A DNA stretch of 6,680 nt from Bacteroidota bacterium (GTDB taxonomy: Bacteria > Bacteroidota > Bacteroidia > Chitinophagales > Chitinophagaceae). Made by a program: the position numbers and the translations under genes. Within the stretch, counting starts at the first letter, position 1. Every line of letters starts with the position of its first letter. The notes beneath the pieces were generated by a model. It saw nothing but the letters and a program-made list of their open reading frames with translations, had not been told where the DNA came from and made no database searches. Of the stretch, positions 1 to 5,667 are shown piece by piece. The stretch spans positions 1-6,680 of the forward strand of contig CANHNT010000111.1 of NCBI GenBank assembly GCA_947461985.1, in the 5' to 3' direction.

Positions 1-555
1 GATTGGTATGCAAATCCAACAGCATTAAAAAATTTAGCCAAGTTTTCAAACCAACAATTAGGAACCAATTTTGATGCTACAGAAGGACAGGTAGAGGTTG
101 GTAGCAAAGAATTGTTTAATTATCCTATTGTATTTGCTACTGGACATGGAAGAATTATGTTTAACGATGCAGAAGCCCAAAATTTACGAACGTATTTAGT
201 AGGAGGAGGCTTTTTACATGTGGATGATAATTATGGAATTGATAAATATTTACGACCAGCGATGAAAATTGTTTTTCCTGAATTAGATTTTGTGGAACTT
301 CCTTTTTCGCATCCAATTTATCATCAAAAATTTGATTTTGCCAATGGCTTACCCAAAATTCATGAGCACGATGGTAAACCGGCTAAAGGATATGGCTTAA
401 TTCATCAGGGTCGATTGGTTTGTTTTTATAGCTTGGAAACAGATTTGAATGATGGTTGGGAAGATCCAGAAGTACACAAAGATTCTGATGAAAAAAGAAC
501 ATTGGCATTGCGAATGGGTGCCAATTTAATCATGTACTCTTTTATGGGAAAATGA
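1..555 (+). CDS. DUF4159 domain-containing protein (5'-truncated by window edge)
   Basis: The frame is open from the first base, so the true start lies upstream; 184 residues are visible. They match what I know of the Bacteroidota DUF4159 family, usually around 210-220 residues with an N-terminal export signal, so roughly 30 residues and the signal peptide are missing. Visible landmarks (residues counted from base 1) are DWYANPTAL at 1-9, TGHG at 47-50, the GGFLHVDDNYG core at 69-79, LPFSHPIYH at 100-108, HEHDG at 121-125, and DLNDGWED at 148-155. The family is described as exported or membrane-associated and of unknown biochemical role, with a fold related to class I glutamine amidotransferase-like domains; no enzymatic function is claimed here. 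A TTG at 112 could start a shorter frame, but the conserved family sequence continues upstream of it. The next gene has its own promoter 21 bases after this stop. The family call is firm; the function is unknown. Confidence 0.9.
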   Translation, partial: DWYANPTALKNLAKFSNQQLGTNFDATEGQVEVGSKELFNYPIVFATGHGRIMFNDAEAQNLRTYLVGGGFLHVDDNYGIDKYLRPAMKIVFPELDFVELPFSHPIYHQKFDFANGLPKIHEHDGKPAKGYGLIHQGRLVCFYSLETDLNDGWEDPEVHKDSDEKRTLALRMGANLIMYSFMGK

Positions 556-576
556 TTTTCAATGAAATTATTTAAC

Positions 577-584
577 TAACTTTG
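577..584 (+). promoter_or_regulatory. Putative Bacteroidota -7 promoter element (TAACTTTG) for the MbnP-like gene
   Basis: TAACTTTG is an exact match to the Bacteroidota consensus TAnnTTTG and lies between the DUF4159 stop codon and the next ATG at 603. Transcription would begin a few bases downstream, giving an A/T-rich leader of roughly a dozen bases. No convincing -33 TTG is seen at the usual spacing. The assignment rests on consensus match and position. Confidence 0.5.
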
Positions 585-602
585 AATATAAAATTTATTA
601 AA

Positions 603-1340
603 ATGAAAAAGTTACTTTTTTTATTAATTGGAATTTCTATTGTTAGTTTTTCTTGCAAAAAGAAATCGAAAGATGGAAGTGTTAGTATCGCATTTAAAAA
701 TACAGTAGATGGGCTTCCTATTGAAAAAGATAAATTAATTTATACCAATGTTGCTGGCAACAAATACAGCGTTTCATTGTTGAAATATTTTATAACTAAT
801 GCCGTTTTGGTTCAGCATGATGGCACAGAATATAAACTCAATAATTATGATTTAATCGATGAATTTGATAAAGCTAATTTTTCAACAATTGAAGCAGGAA
901 ACATACCTGGAGCGCACTACACCAAATTGAAATTTTTTGTAGGATTAGATAAAATAAGAAACCATGAAGGTGCTCAAGATGGTGATTTAGATCCTTTATA
1001 CAACATGATTTGGAGTTGGAATACGGGTTATATTTTTTTGAAACACGAAGGTCAATTAATAACTCCCACAAACGATACGGTTGTGATGCAGTATCATATT
1101 GCTACAGATGATGCATTGCGTCAAATTGAACTACCAATCGATTTAACTGTGGAAGGGAATCCTATTCAACTGAACCTACAATTTGATTTAAATAAAATTT
1201 ACAATGCGCCTAAAGTTGACATTAATGCTCAACCAATCATGCATAGCACCGGAGCTAGTGACAGAGCCATTATGAATGCAGTTGCAGATAACTTTAGTGA
1301 TGCTTTTATGTTTGTAAATACAGTGACGTTGGCTGAGTAG
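603..1340 (+). CDS. MbnP-family (copper-binding-protein-like) lipoprotein
   Basis: The ATG at 603 gives 245 residues. An in-frame TTG at 582 would add seven residues, but it overlaps the putative promoter and spoils the signal sequence, so ATG is preferred. Residues 1-17 form a lipoprotein signal (MKKLLFLLIGIS..., ending SFS) before Cys18, predicting a lipid-anchored periplasmic or outer-membrane protein. The residues after Cys are lysines (CKKK), without the acidic stretch associated with surface export of Bacteroidota lipoproteins, so a periplasm-facing anchor is more likely. The body fits the MbnP family: GLD near 114-116, DLDPL at 128-132 and the signature WSWNTGYIF at 137-145. Characterised MbnP proteins bind copper after a partner diheme enzyme, MbnH, oxidises a tryptophan to kynurenine. 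No MbnH/MauG-like gene is present in the window; the next gene downstream is convergent pdxH. The family is confident; copper binding by this protein is inferred. Confidence 0.85.
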   Translation: MKKLLFLLIGISIVSFSCKKKSKDGSVSIAFKNTVDGLPIEKDKLIYTNVAGNKYSVSLLKYFITNAVLVQHDGTEYKLNNYDLIDEFDKANFSTIEAGNIPGAHYTKLKFFVGLDKIRNHEGAQDGDLDPLYNMIWSWNTGYIFLKHEGQLITPTNDTVVMQYHIATDDALRQIELPIDLTVEGNPIQLNLQFDLNKIYNAPKVDINAQPIMHSTGASDRAIMNAVADNFSDAFMFVNTVTLAE

Positions 1341-1400
1341 AGAACAAATTTTCTATCAGGGTTGGTCCTTAAAACGAAGGAAAATAACAGGATGCTTTAA

Positions 1401-1423
1401 CAACCTAAACTGACATTAGGTTG
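1401..1423. terminator. Hairpin between convergent genes, possible bidirectional terminator
   Basis: CAACCTAA (1401-1408) and TTAGGTTG (1416-1423) form a perfect 8-bp stem with a 7-base loop. It sits between the stop codons of the convergent MbnP-like and pdxH genes, eight bases before the pdxH stop on the plus-strand map. Neither side has a clean T-run, so termination strength is doubtful. A weaker 5-bp hairpin (TCCTT/AAGGA, 1366-1381) lies nearby. Confidence 0.4.
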
Positions 1424-1430
1424 ATATCTT

Positions 1431-2072
1431 CTACGGATTCAATCGTACTTTCGTCCAATTTCCATCCACTATTTCATACAAAATCCGATCGTGTAAACGA
1501 CTAGCTCGTCCTTGCCAAAACTCTATAGATGTTGGTTTTAAGGCATATCCACCCCAATGTGGTGGTTTAGGAACTATTTCATTTTCATATTTTTTTGTCA
1601 ATGCAATATATCGCGTTTCCAAATCCTCTCTTTTTTCTAAAATGGCGCTTTGATGTGAAGCCCAAGCACCAATTTGACTTTCTTTTGGTCTTGAATGAAA
1701 ATAATCGGTGGATTCTTTTTCAGATATTTTTTCAATAACTCCATCAATTCTAACTTGACGTTGCAGTTCTTTCCAAAAAAAGACCAATGCAGCACCGGCA
1801 TTTGAACCTATTTGTTGTCCTTTGTGGCTATGGTAATTTGTAAAAAAAACAAATTGGTTTTCTTCAACCCCTTTTAATAAAACAATTCTTGCATGGGGTT
1901 TATGGCTTGCATCTACAGTGGCTAAGGTCATTGCGTTTACTTCATCTATTGCTGAGTCAACGGCTTCTTGAAACCATTTGTGAAATTGTAAAATAGGGTC
2001 ATCAAACGTATCTTCTTCTTGCAACGAGGCTAGTAAATAGTCTTGTCTGATTGCTGAAATCGTATTACTCAT
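1431..2072 (-). CDS. pdxH: Pyridoxamine 5'-phosphate oxidase (PdxH)
   Basis: This is a 213-residue, FMN-dependent cytosolic enzyme that oxidises pyridoxamine or pyridoxine 5'-phosphate to pyridoxal 5'-phosphate in vitamin B6 synthesis and salvage. The length is close to E. coli PdxH (218). Landmarks in order are RIVLLK at 62-67 and FFTNYHSHKG at 76-85 (FMN and phosphate contacts), RQVR at 105-108, SRPKESQIGAWAS at 127-139, PPHWGGY at 170-176, EFWQGRASRLHDR at 184-196 and the C-terminal RLNP. Arg192 and His194 correspond to the substrate-binding Arg/His pair of E. coli PdxH. Nothing essential appears to be missing. The ATG start gives MSNTISAIRQDY, a normal N-terminus. A strong minus-strand hairpin terminator lies just upstream, leaving 17 bases before the ATG with no recognisable promoter; transcription may depend on read-through. 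The neighbours are not B6 genes. Confidence 0.97.
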   Translation of the reverse strand: MSNTISAIRQDYLLASLQEEDTFDDPILQFHKWFQEAVDSAIDEVNAMTLATVDASHKPHARIVLLKGVEENQFVFFTNYHSHKGQQIGSNAGAALVFFWKELQRQVRIDGVIEKISEKESTDYFHSRPKESQIGAWASHQSAILEKREDLETRYIALTKKYENEIVPKPPHWGGYALKPTSIEFWQGRASRLHDRILYEIVDGNWTKVRLNP

Positions 2073-2084
2073 AAATTATTTATT

Positions 2085-2114
2085 AAAAAAAATCGTTGAA
2101 AATTTCAACGATTT
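2085..2114 (-). terminator. Intrinsic (Rho-independent) terminator on the minus strand
   Basis: AAATCGTTGAA (2090-2100) and TTCAACGATTT (2104-2114) form a perfect 11-bp stem with a 3-base loop. On the minus strand the stem runs into eight consecutive T (plus-strand A at 2085-2092, three of them inside the stem). On the plus strand no T-run follows. It lies 32 bases after the stop codon of the small membrane-protein gene and 17 bases before the pdxH ATG, so it could end the former or attenuate the latter. Confidence 0.75.
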
Positions 2115-2146
2115 ATATAAATATTATTAATTATCAAATAGAATTT

Positions 2147-2272
2147 TTAATCTCTTAAATATTTTCTCATTACATATACCATTGCAATAGCCATCACAAA
2201 AAAGTATATTATGCAACCATAATATCCAACAAAATTACCTATTTCGAAAATTGAAAGTAAAACCGATTTCAT
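2147..2272 (-). CDS. Small single-span membrane protein, 41 residues, function unknown
   Basis: This short minus-strand frame runs from ATG (2270-2272) to TAA (2147-2149). The protein begins MKSVLLSIFEIGNFV and ends VMRKYLRD. Residues about 12-35 form one hydrophobic span rich in I, V, F, Y, M and G, with a single Cys at 20. A basic tail (RKYLR) follows the span, which by the positive-inside rule suggests a cytoplasmic C-terminus. The gene case is built from context: an exact Bacteroidota -7 element 23 bases upstream (TATATTTG), an A-rich leader typical of the phylum, ATG start, and a hairpin with T-run after the stop, so it looks like a self-contained transcription unit between an outer-membrane protein gene and pdxH. 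I do not recognise the family. It could be a small subunit or regulator of a membrane complex, but nothing here shows which. Chance occurrence of so short a frame remains possible. Confidence 0.6.
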   Translation of the reverse strand: MKSVLLSIFEIGNFVGYYGCIIYFFVMAIAMVYVMRKYLRD

Positions 2273-2295
2273 TTTTTTATTTTTTTAAAGTTTTG

Positions 2296-2303
2296 CAAAT
2301 ATA
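2296..2303 (-). promoter_or_regulatory. Putative -7 promoter element (TATATTTG) for the small membrane-protein gene
   Basis: Read on the minus strand, 2303-2296 is TATATTTG followed by C, an exact TAnnTTTG match. It begins 5 bases beyond the stop codon of the outer-membrane protein gene and is followed by an A-rich leader of 23 bases to the ATG at 2272. No TTG is seen at -33 spacing. Confidence 0.5.
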
Positions 2304-2308
2304 ATAAA

Positions 2309-2980
2309 TTATCCTCTTTTTCTGTGTCTAAATTTAAAAACAAATCCACCTTGTACTAAAGCTTTTCCTAATCCTGCTTCTAAATAAATAGCGGTACGGG
2401 TTAAAAAGAAATATCGAACGCCAAATGTCATTTCGTAAGAAACAGGGTAAGGCAGTTTAAACTGAGACTTAAACAACGAATCATCTGCAGCATAGGTAGT
2501 AAAATCGTCATTAATAAAATGATTATAACCGACTCCACCACCTACATAAACGTCCCATTCTTTATTCACAAAAAGATGATAGTTTAATCGAACATTGGCA
2601 GCAATATCATGCAATTTTGTACCATAGGTAAATGGCAAATCAAAGCCATATTTAGGATCTGGGCGTTGTCTTTTCCATTCTGATTTGTATAAAATATAAC
2701 TGGTAGATAAGGCTAGGCTTAGCTTTCGACTGAGTCCTATCTCTGTTTTGAAAAAAAATGGTCCAATGCCTGCCACTTTATAATCGATGGAATCTTTTTG
2801 ATAATCAAATAGTTTATTATCTAAACGAGGGAAGCCAAATCCGTAAGAAAAATGAATTTGTCCTTTTTCATGCGCCTTTATATCCCAATTATAGTCCCAT
2901 TTTGGTGCAGTAAAAAACTGAGCATTTGAGGGGGATGCAAATCCTATAAAAATGAATAGAGCCAGAAGTAATTTCTTCAT
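2309..2980 (-). CDS. Outer-membrane beta-barrel (porin-like) protein
   Basis: The 223-residue product has a clear Sec signal peptide: MKK, a hydrophobic core to about residue 15, then SPSNA before a cleavage site at 20/21 (SNA|QFF). The mature part alternates hydrophobic and polar residues with many aromatics and glycines, as in small outer-membrane barrels, for example HFSYGFGF (42-50 region), KLSLALSTSYILY, DIAANVRLNYHLF, DVYVGGGVGYN, MTFGVRYFF and AIYLEAGLGKALVQGGFVFKF. The last strand ends in FKF followed by a basic tail (RHRKRG). This supports an outer-membrane location with about eight strands, but no transport substrate can be named. The gene lies 83 bases downstream of the YciO-like gene on the same strand. 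A near-match -7 element (TTAATTTG, 3005-2998 on the minus strand) precedes its ATG, so independent or shared transcription is open. Confidence 0.8.
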   Translation of the reverse strand: MKKLLLALFIFIGFASPSNAQFFTAPKWDYNWDIKAHEKGQIHFSYGFGFPRLDNKLFDYQKDSIDYKVAGIGPFFFKTEIGLSRKLSLALSTSYILYKSEWKRQRPDPKYGFDLPFTYGTKLHDIAANVRLNYHLFVNKEWDVYVGGGVGYNHFINDDFTTYAADDSLFKSQFKLPYPVSYEMTFGVRYFFLTRTAIYLEAGLGKALVQGGFVFKFRHRKRG

Positions 2981-3063
2981 AAAATGAATATTTGGTACAA
3001 ATTAAGCAAAAACTATTTATAAATGAAAATACAATGTGAAAAATCTTGTTTTTTTCTAACAAT

Positions 3064-3672
3064 TTATTCTATTTCACCTAATCCTTGTCTAATGATTTCA
3101 GGTGGAAATACGCAGCAATCAATAATTGTAGAAGGCATTTTGCCTCCTTCTCCTCCATCAATAATTAAATCAACTTGGTTTCCAAAACGTTCTTCTATTA
3201 AATATGGTTCAGAAAAGATGGTTTCTCCCTCATCTAATGGAAGTGAAGTGCTTAATATCGGATGCCCAAGTTCTTTTAAAATCATTTTACTGATTCCATT
3301 ATCAGGAACCCTTATTCCAACGGTTTCTTTTTTTGTTTTTAATAATTTAGGTACTTTTTTACTTGCTGGCAAAATGAAGGTAACAGGGCCTGGCACTAAT
3401 TGTTTTATAAATCGATACAATGGAGTGTCTATTGCTTTTGTATATTCACTTAAATGGCTCAAATCGCTGCACAAAAAAGACAATTGTACTTTTAATGGAT
3501 TGATATTTTTTATCTGGCAAATTCGTTCTATTGCTTCGGGGTGCTCAATACTACAACCAATCCCATATACAGTATCAGTAGGATAAATAATGACCCCTCC
3601 TTTTTTTAAACAATCAATTACCTGTTTTATTTTTCTTTCGTCAGGATTTTTTGGATGAATGGATAGTAACAT
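3064..3672 (-). CDS. L-threonylcarbamoyladenylate synthase-type protein (Sua5/YciO/YrdC family, YciO-like)
   Basis: The ATG at 3672 gives 202 residues; a TTG at 3681 would add three residues but falls inside the putative promoter. The start MLLSIHPKNPDERK aligns well, from memory, with E. coli YciO (206 residues). Landmarks are YPTDTVYGIGC at 30-40, CSDLSHLSEY at 68-77, GPVTFIL at 95-101, VGIRVPDN at 118-125, STS at 141-143 and PSTIID at 180-185. The family core binds ATP and threonylcarbamoyl-AMP; TsaC and Sua5 members make threonylcarbamoyl-AMP for the t6A modification of ANN-decoding tRNAs. The Lys/Arg-rich stretch after the first motif in TsaC is replaced here by IKNINPLKVQLSFLC, as in YciO-type members, so t6A synthesis is less certain than the family. 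The Sua5 C-terminal domain is absent. The gene is divergent from the O-antigen ligase gene across 42 bases. Confidence 0.9.
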   Translation of the reverse strand: MLLSIHPKNPDERKIKQVIDCLKKGGVIIYPTDTVYGIGCSIEHPEAIERICQIKNINPLKVQLSFLCSDLSHLSEYTKAIDTPLYRFIKQLVPGPVTFILPASKKVPKLLKTKKETVGIRVPDNGISKMILKELGHPILSTSLPLDEGETIFSEPYLIEERFGNQVDLIIDGGEGGKMPSTIIDCCVFPPEIIRQGLGEIE

Positions 3673-3678
3673 TTGTTG

Positions 3679-3686
3679 CAAAGATA
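3679..3686 (-). promoter_or_regulatory. Putative -7 promoter element (TATCTTTG) for the YciO-like gene
   Basis: On the minus strand, 3686-3679 reads TATCTTTG followed by C, an exact TAnnTTTG match. Only six bases separate it from the ATG at 3672, so the mRNA would have almost no leader. No -33 TTG is evident. It lies within the 42-base space shared with the divergent gene. Confidence 0.5.
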
Positions 3687-3699
3687 CGAGTTTGAGAAT

Positions 3700-3707
3700 T
3701 ATCTTCG
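3700..3707 (+). promoter_or_regulatory. Putative -7 promoter element (TATCTTCG) for the O-antigen ligase gene
   Basis: TATCTTCG differs from TAnnTTTG at one base. A TTG at 3676-3678 sits 21 bases upstream, an acceptable -33 spacing. The ATG at 3715 is seven bases downstream, again implying a very short or absent leader. The element faces away from the YciO-like gene's promoter and the two footprints would overlap. Confidence 0.35.
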
Positions 3708-3714
3708 TATTTCC

Positions 3715-4953
3715 ATGAATCGTTTTAAAAATATAGATAGAAGTTCTGTGTGGCTTTTTTTAGTGACCATAACGGCCTGTTCATTTGCTTGGAGTGAACG
3801 AATGAGTTCAATTGGAATCGTATTGTTGGTTTTACATTGGTTGTTGGATAATCAATTGGTGCAAAAAATAAAATCTATCAAATTGGATGCTGTATTGATT
3901 TCATTTGTAAGTTTTTTCCTTTTTCATATTGTCGCATTGAGTTGGAGTCATCATACGTTTGACGCTTCTCATACTATTGAAGTGAAATTGTCTTTTTTGA
4001 TCCTTCCATTTTTATTTTCTACTGAAAATTATTTGCATTTGAAGGCAAAAAAACAATTGTTCATGACGTTTTGTTTATCGTGCTTGGTTTCGTTTTTATA
4101 TTGTTTACTGTCTTCAATTTATCATTTTCACGCTTTGGGTTTAGAAAGCATATTTAATCGAATGAATATTGCTGAGGCAATAATGCATCCTGGTTATTAC
4201 TCCAATTATTTTGTACTTGGAATATTATTTTGCACGTTTGAATTGTTAAATAATATGAATCATTCATTTAAGCTAGGCTATGTTTTATGCATTATCTTTT
4301 TTTCTATTATTTTAACTTTACTGGCATCAAAAACAGCATTGATATTCATTTTTATTTTTGCCCTTTATGTCTTTTGGAAATTATCAAGTTTTATAAAAAA
4401 CAATTTAGTCAGACTTTCTTTTTTCCTAGGGGTTTGCTTATTATTCGGCATCGTAATTTCAATATTGCCACCCATCAAAAACAGAATTATAGAAACCTAT
4501 CAACAATCGAATATAGAAATAAAGCAACCTGCTTTTTCTAATTCTACTATTTCAAGAAGAGCTGCATGGAAGTTAGAATGGCAATTAATAAAAGATAATC
4601 CAATTGTAGGATATGGAACAGGTTCTTCTAATTCGCTATTGTTAGAGAAATTTAAAGAAAAAAAATATGCTAGTCTAATAGAATATAACATGCATACCCA
4701 CAATCAATTTTTTCATACTTGGATAGATTTAGGATTGGCAGGCATTATATTATTAATGAGTTTTTTAATCATTTGCGCCATTCAATTTTGGAAGCAAAAA
4801 GAAGAAATGGGAGTTTGGTTTTCTGGCTTAGTGTTCATCAATATTTTAACAGATGATATGCTTGAAATTCAAGCAGGAAGTGTTTTCTTCATTTTCTTTT
4901 TATTGATATTAATTTATCAACATAAAAAGAAATTTAATCCTACGTATTATTAA
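3715..4953 (+). CDS. O-antigen ligase / polymerase family membrane protein (Wzy_C domain)
   Basis: The ATG at 3715 gives 412 residues starting MNRFKNIDRSS. A TTG at 3673 would add 14 residues but crosses the promoter region of the divergent gene. The protein is strongly hydrophobic along its length, consistent with about ten to twelve inner-membrane helices. It carries hallmarks of the O-antigen ligase (WaaL/Wzy) superfamily: an HPGYYSN motif at 158-164, then a large loop with ISRRAAWKLEW at 279-289, NPIVGYGTGSS at 295-305 and HTHNQFFHTWIDLGLAG at 327-343, followed by the last helices. Members join or polymerise lipid-linked glycans at the periplasmic face. Ligase and polymerase cannot be told apart from sequence, and no glycosyltransferase or export genes lie nearby to decide. 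The gene converges on the response regulator gene, and the two stop codons overlap in one TTAA. Confidence 0.88.
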   Translation: MNRFKNIDRSSVWLFLVTITACSFAWSERMSSIGIVLLVLHWLLDNQLVQKIKSIKLDAVLISFVSFFLFHIVALSWSHHTFDASHTIEVKLSFLILPFLFSTENYLHLKAKKQLFMTFCLSCLVSFLYCLLSSIYHFHALGLESIFNRMNIAEAIMHPGYYSNYFVLGILFCTFELLNNMNHSFKLGYVLCIIFFSIILTLLASKTALIFIFIFALYVFWKLSSFIKNNLVRLSFFLGVCLLFGIVISILPPIKNRIIETYQQSNIEIKQPAFSNSTISRRAAWKLEWQLIKDNPIVGYGTGSSNSLLLEKFKEKKYASLIEYNMHTHNQFFHTWIDLGLAGIILLMSFLIICAIQFWKQKEEMGVWFSGLVFINILTDDMLEIQAGSVFFIFFLLILIYQHKKKFNPTYY

Positions 4954-5654
4954 ATAGAAAATTTGTAACCAACACCTCGAACACTTAAAAAGTGTTTAGG
5001 TGTTCTTGGATCTTTTTCAAAATATTTTCTAAAAGAGGTAATAAAATTGTCGATGGTTCTTGTGGTAGGAAAAACATTATAACCCCAAACCATTTTCAAA
5101 ATATGTTCACGAGTAATTACTTCATTTTTATTTTCAACTAAAAGCTTCAAAAATTGAATTTCTTTTTTGGTTAATGAATGTTTTTCGCCTTTGATATCAA
5201 TGCATTCTGCTGCTAAAAAATCAATTTTGCAAGTGCCAATTTCAAATTGGGCAACTTCCTCATTTGCGTGTTCAATTTTTATGTTTTTTTGAATTAATTT
5301 TTCTACACGCAATAATAGTTCCTCTAAATTGAACGGTTTTACTAAGTAATCATCCCCTCCTTTTTTTAATCCTAACACTCTATCAGCGCTGTTGCTTCTT
5401 GCTGATAAAAATAAAATAGGCACCTTGTTATTTTGCAATCGAATAGTTTCACACACGCTCAATCCATCTATCTCAGGAAGCATGATGTCTAAAATAATAC
5501 AATCAAAATACTCTTCTTTAAACGCTTTCAAGGCCTCACTTCCAGTCATAGCTGTTCTAACTTCGTAGCCTTCCATTTTTAAATTAAGCTTAAGTGCATT
5601 TCTCAAACTTTCTTCATCTTCTACCAATAAAATTGTAAATTTATTTATATCCAT
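4950..5654 (-). CDS. OmpR/PhoB-family DNA-binding response regulator
   Basis: The 234-residue protein has the standard two-domain layout. The receiver domain (about 6-125) shows the acidic pair Glu12/Asp13, the phosphoacceptor Asp56 in IILDIMLPEIDG, Ser84 in LFLSARS, Tyr103, and Lys106-Pro107 in YLVKPF. The winged-helix DNA-binding domain (about 138-234) includes LTKKEIQFLKLL, the ITREHIL helix, the recognition-helix region RTIDNFITSFRKYF and the terminal hairpin VRGVGYKF. All catalytic positions are intact. The kinase gene ends 13 bases upstream on the same strand, with no promoter between, so the two are very likely co-transcribed and cognate. The arrangement resembles RprX/RprY pairs of Bacteroides, but the regulated genes and the signal cannot be read from the window. 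The start ATG at 5654 gives MDINKFTILLVEDEE, a normal receiver N-terminus. Confidence 0.96.
   Translation of the reverse strand: MDINKFTILLVEDEESLRNALKLNLKMEGYEVRTAMTGSEALKAFKEEYFDCIILDIMLPEIDGLSVCETIRLQNNKVPILFLSARSNSADRVLGLKKGGDDYLVKPFNLEELLLRVEKLIQKNIKIEHANEEVAQFEIGTCKIDFLAAECIDIKGEKHSLTKKEIQFLKLLVENKNEVITREHILKMVWGYNVFPTTRTIDNFITSFRKYFEKDPRTPKHFLSVRGVGYKFSI
4971..5004. terminator. Long hairpin inside the 3' end of the response regulator gene, likely terminator of the convergent O-antigen ligase gene
   Basis: AACACC (4971-4976) pairs with GGTGTT (4999-5004), and AACACTT (4980-4986) with AAGTGTT (4990-4996), around an AAA loop; a small internal loop (TCG/TA) separates the two helices, 13 bp in all. 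It begins 17 bases after the plus-strand stop codon and is followed, eight bases on, by TTTTT (5013-5017). On the minus strand it is followed by TTTT (4961-4958). The sequence codes for the conserved HFLSVRGVG segment of the regulator. The function as terminator is inferred. Confidence 0.5.
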
Positions 5655-5667
5655 CTATTCATAATAA

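Noticed and set aside
874..1071. Minus-strand open frame inside the MbnP-like gene
   Set aside because: It is antisense to a recognised protein family, with no start context or domain of its own.
1366..1381. 5-bp hairpin TCCTT/AAGGA after the MbnP-like gene
   Set aside because: It is short and lacks a T-run; the longer stem at 1401-1423 is the better terminator candidate.
2230..2237. TAATTTTG on the minus strand as a pdxH promoter
   Set aside because: It is an exact TAnnTTTG match but falls within codons of the small membrane protein and upstream of a strong terminator, so it is probably a chance match.
2998..3005. TTAATTTG on the minus strand as promoter of the outer-membrane protein gene
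   Set aside because: It has one mismatch in a key TA position and no -33 TTG was seen; mentioned with the gene but not listed as a feature.
3023..3586. Plus-strand open frame of 187 codons
   Set aside because: It lies opposite the well-conserved YciO-like gene, shows no recognisable domain, and its composition is that expected from the antisense of a low-GC gene.
4287..4703. Open frames at 4287-4541 (plus) and 4500-4703 (minus) within the O-antigen ligase gene
   Set aside because: They overlap conserved coding sequence in other frames and have no independent promoter, leader or recognisable product.
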